Source: Acidobacteriota bacterium (GTDB taxonomy: Bacteria > Acidobacteriota > Blastocatellia > UBA7656). Taken from it: a stretch of DNA of 64,000 nt. The notes under the pieces were generated by a model. The model searched no databases and was not told the origin of the DNA. It saw only the letters and a list, made by a program, of their open reading frames with translations. The stretch lies in the NCBI GenBank assembly GCA_038040445.1, contig JBBPIG010000011.1, positions 1 to 64,000 of the forward strand, read 5' to 3'. Of this stretch, positions 36,592 through 44,666 are shown one piece after another (the stretch's first letter is position 1; each line of letters begins with the position of its first letter). Both the position numbers and the translations under genes were made by a program.

Positions 36592-36659
36592 ACTTTAGTC
36601 TGTGTCGGCAAACACGCTACCAGAAGAATCGCCGGACACAGACTAAAGTCTATGCTACG
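36582..36659. repeat. Hairpin repeat overlapping the dehydratase 3' end
   Basis: CGTAGCATAGACTTTAGTCT plus GTGTCGG on the left faces its near-exact reverse complement on the right (26 bp per arm, about 24-nt loop, one extra G). The left arm contains the TAG stop of the dehydratase gene. No T-run follows. Confidence 0.85.
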
Positions 36660-36792
36660 TGGGATGAGAGTCTTGCATTATTTCAGCCTCAAGTTCCGTC
36701 TATTCGTGTGGGAGGGTTAGTTTCGACTGACCTGTGTTGGCCCGCAGAATAAGCAATCTTGCTGATTGATCTCACAAGAAAGGACTACCGCA

Positions 36793-38517
36793 ATGGCTAA
36801 CATCTTTTCGAATTCCTTTGGACGAGTCACGGAATTCCTTACCGGGTGGATCCCCTGGTACAAGGTGCCGTTACTCCTCGGGCTCCCGAGGGTCTTCCGC
36901 ATTCGCGCGAAGTTGAGATCGGACAACCTCTACGACACAGGGAAGATTGAACCCATTGATCAGCCTCCTTTGGGCAAGCCGGGCACGAGTCAGCGCATGT
37001 CGCGCACAATCGACGGGACCTACAACGACTTGAGCCAACCGAGGATGGGAAGCGCCGGCTCCCGCTTCGGTCGCAACGTTCCGCTCGATCGGGTGATTCC
37101 CGACCAGGGCTCGCTGCTCACGCCAAACCCCCGAACCGTTAGCCTCGAGCTTATGACGCGTAAGGAATTTCAGCCGGCCACGACGCTCAACCTTCTGGCG
37201 GCCGCGTGGATCCAGTTCGAGGTTCACGACTGGATGAGCCACGGAAGCAACGAGAAGGAGAATCAAATACAGATTCCTCTTAGCAGCGATGATTCCTGGC
37301 CGGAGCCCCCGATGATGGTGCGCCGCACTCGACGCGATCCAACGCGGCCGCCGGCATCCACCAATCCAGTCCCGACGTTTGCCAACACCGAGACGCACTG
37401 GTGGGACTGCTCGCAGATTTACGGTAGCGATCTCGAGACCCAAACGAAAGTGCGGTTGGGTGTCGACGGCAAGCTCAAGCTTGGGGGCGATAACCTGCTC
37501 CCGGTTGATCCGCACACCGGGATAGATATTTCCGGAGTAACCGGAAACTGGTGGGTCGGGCTGGCGATGCTTCACACGCTGTTCACGCTCGAACACAATG
37601 CGATCTGCGACCGCCTCCGCGCGGAATTCCCCGGATGGTCCGACCAGGAGTTGTTCGACCGCGCGCGGCTGATCAACGCTGCGTTGACGGCAAAGATTCA
37701 CACGGTCGAGTGGACGTGCGCGATTGTCGCGCACCCGACGGTCGTTAAAGGCATGGAACTCAACTGGGAGTTGATCCGCAAGTCAAAAGCCGATCATCAC
37801 GCCGCGCCCTATTCGATCACAGAAGAGTTCGTCGCGGTTTATCGAATGCATCCGCTGATGCCGGACGACTACAGCTTTCGCTCTCTTTCGACCGGCGCGG
37901 TCGTAGAAGAACATACGTTTCCCGAAGTCTTTTCGAGTAAGGCGCGCGATCTGATGACCAGGTTGTCGATGGCTGATCTCTTCTATTCGTTCGGGACTAT
38001 GCATCCCGGCGCAATCAGGCTGCACAACTTCCCGCGTTTTCTGCAAATGCTCGAGCGAACGGACGGTCCGACGATTGATCTGGCGGCGGTGGATATTCTG
38101 CGCGACCGTGAACGCGGCGTCCCGCGCTACAACGACTTTCTCAAGCTGATCGACAAGGACCCGGTAAAGAATTTCGAAGAGCTGTCGAGCAATAAAGAAT
38201 GGGTGGAAGAGATCAGGCGTGTTTACGGCGGGGACATCAACAAAGTGGACTTGATGGTCGGCATGTACGCCGAGGATTTGCCGGAAGGGTTCGGTTTCAG
38301 CGAGACGGCGTTTCGGATTTTCATCCTGATGGCATCCCGGCGTTTACAAAGCGACCGCTTCTTCACGACCGACTACAACGAGAAGACTTACACCAAGGTC
38401 GGACTCAAGTGGATCGAGGATAACAACATGCGCACGGTGCTGCGACGACATATCCCCGCGCTCGGCCCGCTGCTCGAGAACGTGGACAATGCCTTCATGC
38501 CGTGGCCCAAAAAATAA
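36793..38517 (+). CDS. Haem fatty-acid dioxygenase (alpha-DOX/COX superfamily)
   Basis: A 574-residue member of the animal haem peroxidase superfamily. The distal-histidine region is [12 protein letters not shown] (H145), followed by [13 protein letters not shown] and [16 protein letters not shown], patterns like those of plant alpha-dioxygenase. [16 protein letters not shown] holds the proximal H353 and, three residues before it, Y350 at the place of the radical-forming tyrosine of cyclo-oxygenase (Y385-x-x-H388). This suggests O2 insertion into fatty acids rather than plain peroxidase activity. No signal peptide; a hydrophobic N-terminal patch may touch membranes. The ATG at 36793 has AAAGGA upstream. 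A lipase gene follows after 19 bp. Confidence 0.88.
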   Translation: MANIFSNSFGRVTEFLTGWIPWYKVPLLLGLPRVFRIRAKLRSDNLYDTGKIEPIDQPPLGKPGTSQRMSRTIDGTYNDLSQPRMGSAGSRFGRNVPLDRVIPDQGSLLTPNPRTVSLELMTRKEFQPATTLNLLAAAWIQFEVHDWMSHGSNEKENQIQIPLSSDDSWPEPPMMVRRTRRDPTRPPASTNPVPTFANTETHWWDCSQIYGSDLETQTKVRLGVDGKLKLGGDNLLPVDPHTGIDISGVTGNWWVGLAMLHTLFTLEHNAICDRLRAEFPGWSDQELFDRARLINAALTAKIHTVEWTCAIVAHPTVVKGMELNWELIRKSKADHHAAPYSITEEFVAVYRMHPLMPDDYSFRSLSTGAVVEEHTFPEVFSSKARDLMTRLSMADLFYSFGTMHPGAIRLHNFPRFLQMLERTDGPTIDLAAVDILRDRERGVPRYNDFLKLIDKDPVKNFEELSSNKEWVEEIRRVYGGDINKVDLMVGMYAEDLPEGFGFSETAFRIFILMASRRLQSDRFFTTDYNEKTYTKVGLKWIEDNNMRTVLRRHIPALGPLLENVDNAFMPWPKK

Positions 38518-38536
38518 TGAGTATGGGAGGTCTGCT

Positions 38537-39421
38537 ATGAATTTCGACAACAGTTGGGATGCGTTACTCAAGCCGGGCAAGGCGACGGGGTACTTTGACA
38601 AGCTAGGTCAAACGAAGTTTGAAGTCGAAGCAACTTCATACAGCAAGGTCAATGCATGGTGGCTGGCCGAGCTTTGTCGCCTGATCTACCGGCAGGGCGC
38701 CGACGAAGTAAAGAACGGGTCAGGGCTCACCCGGAAAGAGGTGCTCGCCGGGGTGAAGCTGGACGAGGTGGCCTTCTTCGATGAGGGAAACACTGAGGCC
38801 GGTTTAGTCAAAACCACGAGTTCGTCTGGAGTTCAGTTCGCGGCCCTGATCCTGCGCGGGACCAATGACCTGATGGACTGGCTGACTGACTTCAACGCAA
38901 TTCCGCAGGATTGGTCAAGAGGCGGGCTTGTCCACAAGGGCTTCGCGAAAGCGCTCCAATTGGTTTGGGATAAGGTCAACACGTCGATCGATGACAAGAT
39001 TCCTTCGGATTGTCCGCTCTTCATCACTGGTCACAGTCTCGGGGCGGCGCTGGCTACGCTGGCGGCATCTTTGCGTCAGCCTCGCGCGCTATACACTTTC
39101 GGATCTCCGCGAGTGGGCGACAAGGACTTTGCCAAAACACTCGCCGGGGTGAAAGTTTTCCGAGTGGTCAACAATCGTGACGTTGTGACGACGGTGCCTC
39201 CGCCTCTGCCGTTTCATCACCTGGGTGAGGCGCACTATATAACTCACGATGGCGGTATGCTGACTAACCCGGATGACGATACGGTGGCTCGGGATCGCCT
39301 GAAGCGAGATCGTCTTCCCTTCTTTTCCGGAGATTGGCACAAACTCTTCACGGACGCGCCGGAACCGCTGGCTGACCATGCGCCGGTCAACTATGTCGCT
39401 CATCTTGAGCGGCAGGTTTGA
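38537..39421 (+). CDS. Class 3 lipase
   Basis: A 294-residue alpha/beta-hydrolase of the fungal-lipase-like class 3 family. The nucleophile elbow is [15 protein letters not shown] (S167), the acid is likely in [13 protein letters not shown] and the histidine in [29 protein letters not shown] carries the oxyanion region. No signal peptide. GGGAGG lies six bases before the ATG at 38537. It is 19 bp downstream of the dioxygenase gene and almost surely co-transcribed. It could release free fatty acids for that enzyme. Confidence 0.92.
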   Translation: MNFDNSWDALLKPGKATGYFDKLGQTKFEVEATSYSKVNAWWLAELCRLIYRQGADEVKNGSGLTRKEVLAGVKLDEVAFFDEGNTEAGLVKTTSSSGVQFAALILRGTNDLMDWLTDFNAIPQDWSRGGLVHKGFAKALQLVWDKVNTSIDDKIPSDCPLFITGHSLGAALATLAASLRQPRALYTFGSPRVGDKDFAKTLAGVKVFRVVNNRDVVTTVPPPLPFHHLGEAHYITHDGGMLTNPDDDTVARDRLKRDRLPFFSGDWHKLFTDAPEPLADHAPVNYVAHLERQV

Positions 39422-39429
39422 GCATCCTG

Positions 39430-39558
39430 GGAGCGCATCCTGGGAGCGCGCACCTGGGAGCCCAGGCATCCCTGCCTGCCTCTTTTCGCAATCGGCGGTT
39501 CTCTTTCCAATTGCTTCTCGCGCGAACGCCATGCAGGCAAGGATGCCTGCGCTCCCAG
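39430..39558. repeat. Hairpin repeat between lipase and OYE genes
   Basis: Three tandem copies of a CCTGGGAGCGC-like unit lead into a left arm at 39454-39479 (CTGGGAGCCCAGGCATCCCT and six more bases). Its reverse complement is at 39533-39558 with two mismatches in 26. The element fills the gap between the convergent lipase and old-yellow-enzyme genes. Confidence 0.8.
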
Positions 39559-39563
39559 GCCGG

Positions 39564-40877
39564 TCATGCGAACGGCGGCGGAGAGAATACCGACATTATC
39601 TGTTCGATCATCTCTTCCCGCGACTTGAACCGCGACTCTTCGTAGCAGCCGAGCGGGTTTTCCGGCACGTTTACCAGACACTTGTTGCAATAGGTGCAAG
39701 GCTGCGGCGCGCGGTCCAGCCCCTTGGCAAACAATTTCACAAGATCGTTGTTTGCAATCAACGGGCGAGCGATCGAGACCGCGTCGCACGACCCGTCGTT
39801 GATCGCTTTTCGTATAACCGAAGCCGTTTGAAAACCGCCCGTGCAGATGACTGGAACGCTCACCGCCTGTTTGATGGCACGAGCGTCTGGCAAGTTGATG
39901 CCTTCTATCTGATCGCCGGTCGCGCGATTCCATCTCTGCTGGAAGAGCTTGTTCGCGGGCCAGGTTCGAAACAGTACAAAGTTTCGATAAGTATGCTCGC
40001 CGCTCGAAATCAACGAGTCATATGTCTTGATCAGCTCTTCGAGCGCGAACGGACCGGCAGGGTTGCGCGGATGCGGGAATGAGCTGCCCGTCGAAACATG
40101 TATCGCGTCCACGCCGTCTTCTTCGAGCCATTTGCACACCTGAACCGAGTCTTCAATGGTGTTGCCCTTGCCTTCGAATGGAAGCATCGCGTTGTTGTAT
40201 TCGGTAGCGCTGATCTTCATTTGCAGATGAAAGTCCGCGCCGACCTTCGCCCGGATGGCGCGCACTATCTCGCGCACGAATCGAGCGCGGTTCGCAAGCG
40301 GGCCGCCGTAGTCGTCTTTTCGATCGTTGATCGCCGAGCTGAGGAATTGAGTTATCAGGTAGCCGTTCGCTCCGTGCAACTCGACTCCGTCGAGCCCTGC
40401 TTCCCTGGCCCTGCGCGCGCCTTCGGCGAATGCGTTGACGGTTTCGTTGATCTGCTCGATTGTCATTCGCTCGCACTGGAACCCGTGAATAGGCTCGGAT
40501 TTGTCGGTCGAGCTCAATCCTTTTGGGTACTCGATGCCCTGAATGTCACGCTGCCTTCCGCCGTGACTGAGCTGGAGGATGTACTTGCAATCGTGCTCGT
40601 GAACGCGCTTGCCAAGCTCGCGCCAGAACGGAATGCGTTCGTCGCGATCTATGGTCGCGTAGTTTGGAACGATGCGCCCGCGCATCTGCACCGGCACAAA
40701 CGACGAGATGATGGCCCCGACTCCTCCGCGCGCGAACTTCACTTCCCAGTTGATTCGAGCTTGATTGCCCGAGCCGTCGTAGTTGTCGAACCGGCCGGAG
40801 ACGTTCGAGCGGAAGATGCGGTTCTTAACTGTCAGGTTCTTGAATTTCAACGGCTCGAATAAGATATCCGCGCACAT
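39564..40877 (-). CDS. Old yellow enzyme family NADH:flavin oxidoreductase
   Basis: A 437-residue FMN-binding TIM-barrel ene-reductase. FEPLKFKNLTVKNRIFRSNV, YILQLSHGGRQ, GLDGVELHGANGYLITQFLS and NDRKDDYGGPLANRARF are family signatures. Near the C-terminus, APQPCTYCNKCLVNVPENPL then GCYE places four cysteines as in the 4Fe-4S-containing 2,4-dienoyl-CoA reductase subgroup, but the C-terminal FAD/NADPH domains of that subgroup are absent. The ATG at 40877 has GAGGAGG upstream. It would reduce activated C=C bonds. It converges on the dioxygenase-lipase pair. Confidence 0.9.
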   Translation of the reverse strand: MCADILFEPLKFKNLTVKNRIFRSNVSGRFDNYDGSGNQARINWEVKFARGGVGAIISSFVPVQMRGRIVPNYATIDRDERIPFWRELGKRVHEHDCKYILQLSHGGRQRDIQGIEYPKGLSSTDKSEPIHGFQCERMTIEQINETVNAFAEGARRAREAGLDGVELHGANGYLITQFLSSAINDRKDDYGGPLANRARFVREIVRAIRAKVGADFHLQMKISATEYNNAMLPFEGKGNTIEDSVQVCKWLEEDGVDAIHVSTGSSFPHPRNPAGPFALEELIKTYDSLISSGEHTYRNFVLFRTWPANKLFQQRWNRATGDQIEGINLPDARAIKQAVSVPVICTGGFQTASVIRKAINDGSCDAVSIARPLIANNDLVKLFAKGLDRAPQPCTYCNKCLVNVPENPLGCYEESRFKSREEMIEQIMSVFSPPPFA

Positions 40878-41197
40878 TGTCGTGACCCCTCCTCGTAAGT
40901 AGTCGCCGGCAAGCTGAAACACCGATTTACCCGGGCAGATCGAAAGTATTCTTCTCCCCGATCTTTGTCCACTACTATAGACGCAAAACAAATCTTGAGT
41001 AATTCATCAAGCGGCATTAAGCGGCATTAAGCAGCAGGGCGCGTCTCTGTTGCCTGCGACAACGATTCACTGCTTCAGAAAAGTTGCCCTGCCTGCATCG
41101 TCGGCCTAGTGAGTTCCGTCTGTTTATGATAGGAACGAACCGGCGCGCGGCCGCAGATGACCAAAACGGGCCGCGCGCGAAAGGGAGGATATCAGAT
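40878..41197. other. Divergent promoter region, 320 bp
   Basis: The gap separates the leftward OYE gene from the rightward hypothetical/ROK pair and must hold both promoters, though no strong -35/-10 pair stands out. A short decamer repeat (AAGCGGCATT twice, then a partial third) is at 41009-41032. Confidence 0.5.
41009..41032. repeat. Decamer tandem repeat AAGCGGCATT
   Basis: Two perfect head-to-tail 10-bp units followed by a degenerate AAGCAGCA. It is the third place in the window with a 10-bp unit tandem repeat in front of or behind a gene. Confidence 0.6.
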
Positions 41198-42082
41198 ATG
41201 AGCGCAGACGACAGACCGGGAATACTTCGATTGGATCTGGTCGATCTCAATGGACAGAAAATAGGCGGAAGGGTTGACGTGCTGCTGCGCCATCAGGTGC
41301 TCAGTCATTCTCCACGCTTCAACGGCCTAGACCCGTCTCAGGGGATCGAAATCAAAGGGCTGCACGCAGTTCCGCAGGGGCTCTACATGGTTGAAATCGA
41401 TCCGGCAGCCTATCTTCAGGTGAATCAGTTCGTCACCATCGCGGCAAGCGGCTTCACCGAGAGGCGGATCGTGTTTCCAATAGACCCCAAGAAAGTCACG
41501 GCGGTGTTTCCTGAGTACGCGGGGCTGCCCGATGATCTTCAGAGGATACTGGAAAACAGCGACAACGTGTTTTCGTTTGAGGGTACGACTGGGAAGTCGC
41601 TCTTCACCGCGCAAGCGTTCGATGACCTGCGCAAAGCCTGTATGCTGAACATCGCCGCCAAGTGCGCTGCAACTCGTCTGAGCAACGGCAAAACGGTTCT
41701 GCCGTACATCCAGAAGATACGCGAGATCCGCAGCGAACGCTTCTTTGCCGACGTTTCGAGGGAGCTCAGAGAAGAGACCAAAAACAGCGTGGATGAAGAT
41801 GTGTTCAAGGACGCGCCCGACACGCTTCACACCCCGCCCTCGGGTTTCAAAAAAGCCGGAAGCTGGAAAACGCGAGACCAGTATGGCAACTTGCAGCTCA
41901 CCTTCTTCGTGAAAGGCGATGAGTGGGTGGCGGATATCGACATCGACGACGCAGCCGGAATAGAACATCTGTTTCACGTCCTCAAACACAAGCTCACTAG
42001 CGGCCACACGAACCCTTATGCCATCCACGAGATTCTGATCGCCCATCAGGAAATCGACCCCGGCTACCATTTTGTGGTCTAA
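41198..42082 (+). CDS. Hypothetical protein, unrecognised
   Basis: A 294-residue protein I cannot assign. The first 100 residues (LRLDLVDLNGQKIGGRVDVL.. IKGLHAVPQGLYMVEIDPAAY) look like a small beta-sandwich of the carboxypeptidase-regulatory type. A helical middle part follows (about 140-205) and the last 80 residues contain FVKGDEWVADIDIDDAAGIE and HLFHVLKHKLTSGHTNPYAI, again alpha/beta. No signal peptide or membrane helix. AAGGGAGG precedes the ATG at 41198 at good distance, so the gene is real. It ends 11 bp before the ROK kinase start, so they form an operon. Confidence 0.65.
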   Translation: MSADDRPGILRLDLVDLNGQKIGGRVDVLLRHQVLSHSPRFNGLDPSQGIEIKGLHAVPQGLYMVEIDPAAYLQVNQFVTIAASGFTERRIVFPIDPKKVTAVFPEYAGLPDDLQRILENSDNVFSFEGTTGKSLFTAQAFDDLRKACMLNIAAKCAATRLSNGKTVLPYIQKIREIRSERFFADVSRELREETKNSVDEDVFKDAPDTLHTPPSGFKKAGSWKTRDQYGNLQLTFFVKGDEWVADIDIDDAAGIEHLFHVLKHKLTSGHTNPYAIHEILIAHQEIDPGYHFVV

Positions 42083-42093
42083 TCCAACGACGG

Positions 42094-43074
42094 ATGAGAT
42101 CACATATCCTGGCCATAGACCTGGGCGGAACGAAGGTGATGGCCGCGGTGCTTGATGCCGAGGGCCGTATCATCTCGCGCGCGCGCGCCAAAACCAGAGC
42201 GTGGCGCGATGACCAGGCGGTCTTTGCGACGATCGCGCAGGTGGGTCATCGAGCTATCGAAGACGCGGGCATCGCCGTCCAACGACTTGCCGCGGTAGGC
42301 ATCGGCGCCCCGGGCCCCATCGATTTTGATACTGGATACATCATCGAATCCGCGAATTTGGGATTCAAGAATTTTCCGCTGGGTCCCCGCATTGCCGAAG
42401 AGTTCGACTGTCCGGCGATCGTCGAGAACGACGTCAACGCCGGCGTGTACGGCGAGTTCAAAGCGGGCGCGGCCCTGGGCGTAAACGACGTGCTGGGCGT
42501 GTTCGTCGGGACAGGCATCGGCGGCGGATTGATAGTAAACGGCGCACTCTTTCGAGGCTTCAACAAGGGCGCCGGCGAAGTAGGCCACATAATCGTCAAG
42601 ACGGGCGGCCCGCGTTGCGGCTGCGGCAACCGTGGCTGCCTTGAAGCTCTCGCCAGCCGCACCGCGATCACTCGCGACATCCGAAAAGCGATCAAGCGGG
42701 GACATCGCAGCGTTGTTGCAAAACGACTGAGGCAAGAAACCGACCTGCTATCCGGGAAAGATCTGAAATCGGCTTATGACTCCGGCGATGAGCTTGTAAG
42801 GAAGACAGTTCATCGGGCGGCCACGTTTATCGGCATCGGCATTGGGAGCCTGCTCAATGTGGTCGGCTCGGAGATGGTAGTGCTCGGCGGAGGTGTCGTC
42901 GAAGCATTCGGAGAGGACTTCATCGATCGCATCGAGCGGGCGGCTCGTGACATTGCGTTCGAGATCAACACAAAGAATGTGAAGATAATCGGCGCCGGGC
43001 TGGGCGACGACGCCGGAGTGATCGGAGCTGGTATGCTCGCGCGAGAGGCGCTAGCTGACGCGCGCCTCGGTTAG
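42094..43074 (+). CDS. ROK-family sugar kinase (glucokinase-like)
   Basis: A 326-residue kinase of the ROK family. LAIDLGGTKVMAAVLD is the phosphate-binding loop, GIGAPGPID and VENDVNAGVYGEF hold the sugar-binding and catalytic aspartate region, VFVGTGIGGGLIVNG follows, and CGCGNRGCLEALAS is the zinc-binding ROK signature. No N-terminal DNA-binding domain, so it is an enzyme, most likely phosphorylating glucose or a similar hexose. The last 24 bp overlap the end of the convergent desaturase gene. Confidence 0.92.
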   Translation: MRSHILAIDLGGTKVMAAVLDAEGRIISRARAKTRAWRDDQAVFATIAQVGHRAIEDAGIAVQRLAAVGIGAPGPIDFDTGYIIESANLGFKNFPLGPRIAEEFDCPAIVENDVNAGVYGEFKAGAALGVNDVLGVFVGTGIGGGLIVNGALFRGFNKGAGEVGHIIVKTGGPRCGCGNRGCLEALASRTAITRDIRKAIKRGHRSVVAKRLRQETDLLSGKDLKSAYDSGDELVRKTVHRAATFIGIGIGSLLNVVGSEMVVLGGGVVEAFGEDFIDRIERAARDIAFEINTKNVKIIGAGLGDDAGVIGAGMLAREALADARLG

Positions 43075-43992
43075 TAGATGCTTGGGCGGAACCCTCAGGT
43101 CGCTCACCAATCTAATCCACGACATCACCTTCAATATGTAATAGCTGACATCAACTTCCCACCAGTAGAAGCCCTGCTTCACAGACGACATGTAGTGATG
43201 ATGATTGTTGTGCCAGCCTTCGCCGCAGGTCCACAAAGCGATCAAGAAGTTGTTACGGCTTTGATCCGTTGTCGCGAACCTTCGGCTGCCCCAGATGTGC
43301 GATAGCGAGTTGACCGAGAACGTCCCGTGATACAAAACAACAGTACTGACGAAGAAGCCCCATACCAGCCACTGCCCTCCGCCCAACACGAACAAAAGCA
43401 CCGCCAGCGCGATTGGGGGAACGAGGTGAAACTTGTTAAGCCATCGCAGCTCAGGGTAGCGCGCGAAGTCTTTGATCGCGTCCCATTCAGTAGGGTCGAA
43501 CTTGGGGCTGGCTATCCAGCCGATGTGCGACCACCAGAATCCTTCTTGCACCGGCGAGTGAATGTCACCTTCCTGGTCGCTGTACTTGTGATGCCTGCGG
43601 TGATGCGCGGCCCACCACAGCGGACCCTTTTGAACTGCCATCGTGCCCAGCAACGCTAACACAAATTGGAAGCCGCGACTGGTCTTGAATGTGCGATGCG
43701 CAAAATAGCGATGATAGCCGGCCGTCAGCGCGAACATGCGCAGCGCATAGAGGCCAATGCAAACCAGCACCGCCGGAAGACTGATCCCTACGAACACCAC
43801 TGCGACACACGCGAGATGCATCAATACGAACGGTATGAGCTTGGCTGACTTCTTGATTCTTGGGTTAACACTCGGGGCAGCCTTTCGATGCTCGCGAGGT
43901 TCTTCGGCGAGCGGTAGGTGGGTGTCGAACTTTTTAGTAAATGGTAATTCTTTCGTCCGGGTCGAAGGCGGTACTGTCTTTATCTCGATCAT
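43051..43992 (-). CDS. Acyl-CoA/acyl-lipid desaturase (delta-9 type)
   Basis: A 313-residue membrane di-iron desaturase. The three histidine boxes are visible: HRYFAH (94-99), HHRRHH (130-135) and HNNHHH near residue 265. Hydrophobic spans lie at about 52-90 and 195-220. It introduces a cis double bond into saturated acyl chains, usually at carbon 9. It has a longer polar N-terminus (about 45 residues) than usual. It converges on and slightly overlaps the ROK gene. Its presence beside the dioxygenase-lipase-OYE block adds to the fatty-acid theme there. Confidence 0.93.
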   Translation of the reverse strand: MIEIKTVPPSTRTKELPFTKKFDTHLPLAEEPREHRKAAPSVNPRIKKSAKLIPFVLMHLACVAVVFVGISLPAVLVCIGLYALRMFALTAGYHRYFAHRTFKTSRGFQFVLALLGTMAVQKGPLWWAAHHRRHHKYSDQEGDIHSPVQEGFWWSHIGWIASPKFDPTEWDAIKDFARYPELRWLNKFHLVPPIALAVLLFVLGGGQWLVWGFFVSTVVLYHGTFSVNSLSHIWGSRRFATTDQSRNNFLIALWTCGEGWHNNHHHYMSSVKQGFYWWEVDVSYYILKVMSWIRLVSDLRVPPKHLLTEARVS

Positions 43993-44042
43993 CAGCTCTC
44001 CTGGGGCCGTAGTATCTTAGCAACTCTTGAGGCCGACCGGAA

Positions 44043-44071
44043 GGTCAAATGACTACGGGTCAAATGACTAC
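44043..44071. repeat. Tandem 15-bp direct repeat
   Basis: GGTCAAATGACTACG followed at once by GGTCAAATGACTAC, in the region upstream of the desaturase gene (leftward) and the small zinc-ribbon gene (rightward). Possible paired binding sites. Confidence 0.7.
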
Positions 44072-44197
44072 AGACACTGGTGGAACTATCGCCAGTCAGC
44101 GGCGTTTGAACCTATCCAAACAGACTCATTAGTTGTGCTATTGAGCAAGAGAACCTGATTAAGGGAGAGGTAGCGCAGCAAGCTACCATAAACGAAA

Positions 44198-44368
44198 ATG
44201 GCCTTATTCGAACAAGTAGCCGGGATTTGCAAGCACACGTGGGAATGCAAACAATGCCACCAACATATCGCAGAGGAGCGCACCGTCGCCTACCACTTAA
44301 TCGACGGCGTTTTGTATGGTTGGTGTGAGTCCTGCTTCAGCCAGCGTGCCCTATTAAGCAAAAGCTAA
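44198..44368 (+). CDS. Small zinc-ribbon-like protein, 56 aa
   Basis: A 56-residue frame too short for standard ORF cut-offs. It starts MALFEQVAGICKHTWECKQC and ends LYGWCESCFSQRALLSKS. Two cysteine pairs (CKQC near 17-20 and CESC near 43-46) with nearby histidines could bind one zinc ion. An in-frame stop just upstream fixes the ATG at 44198. The Shine-Dalgarno is not clear; AGGGAGAGG lies 27 bases away. The amino acid pattern looks like that of a folded small protein and not like a shadow. It stands in a 670-bp region between the desaturase and HD-GYP genes. Function unknown. Confidence 0.5.
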   Translation: MALFEQVAGICKHTWECKQCHQHIAEERTVAYHLIDGVLYGWCESCFSQRALLSKS

Positions 44369-44666
44369 GCAAAGCGGCCGCCTAATGCGTGGACCTAAGC
44401 CAGGGCAGCAGCAATGAATCAGGTTGGTCCAATCGCACGCGGTCGCGCCTGCCTCTGATCAGATAAACAAGCCAGTCAGACCTATCCATTTCCGCAAACA
44501 TCTCTGAAAGTGGCGGGCGCGTCAGACTTTCGCGCGTACCCACTCGCGAAGCGGTGGGTATGAACTCCACGCAACGCGAAAACCTGACGCGCACCCCTGA
44601 AAGTGCCTGCCTTGACTCGGTCATAGTTAGGCTGTACGTTACAGTCGAGCACTCGCAGGAGGACGC
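44369..44666. other. Intergenic region before the HD-GYP gene
   Basis: About 300 bp with no credible ORF on either strand; only the promoter-like sequence at 44612-44640 stands out. Confidence 0.5.
44612..44640 (+). promoter_or_regulatory. Weak candidate promoter of the HD-GYP gene
   Basis: TTGACT (44612-44617), a 17-bp spacer and TACGTT (44635-44640) lie just ahead of the gene. The -35 box is good and the -10 box poor. Confidence 0.3.
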
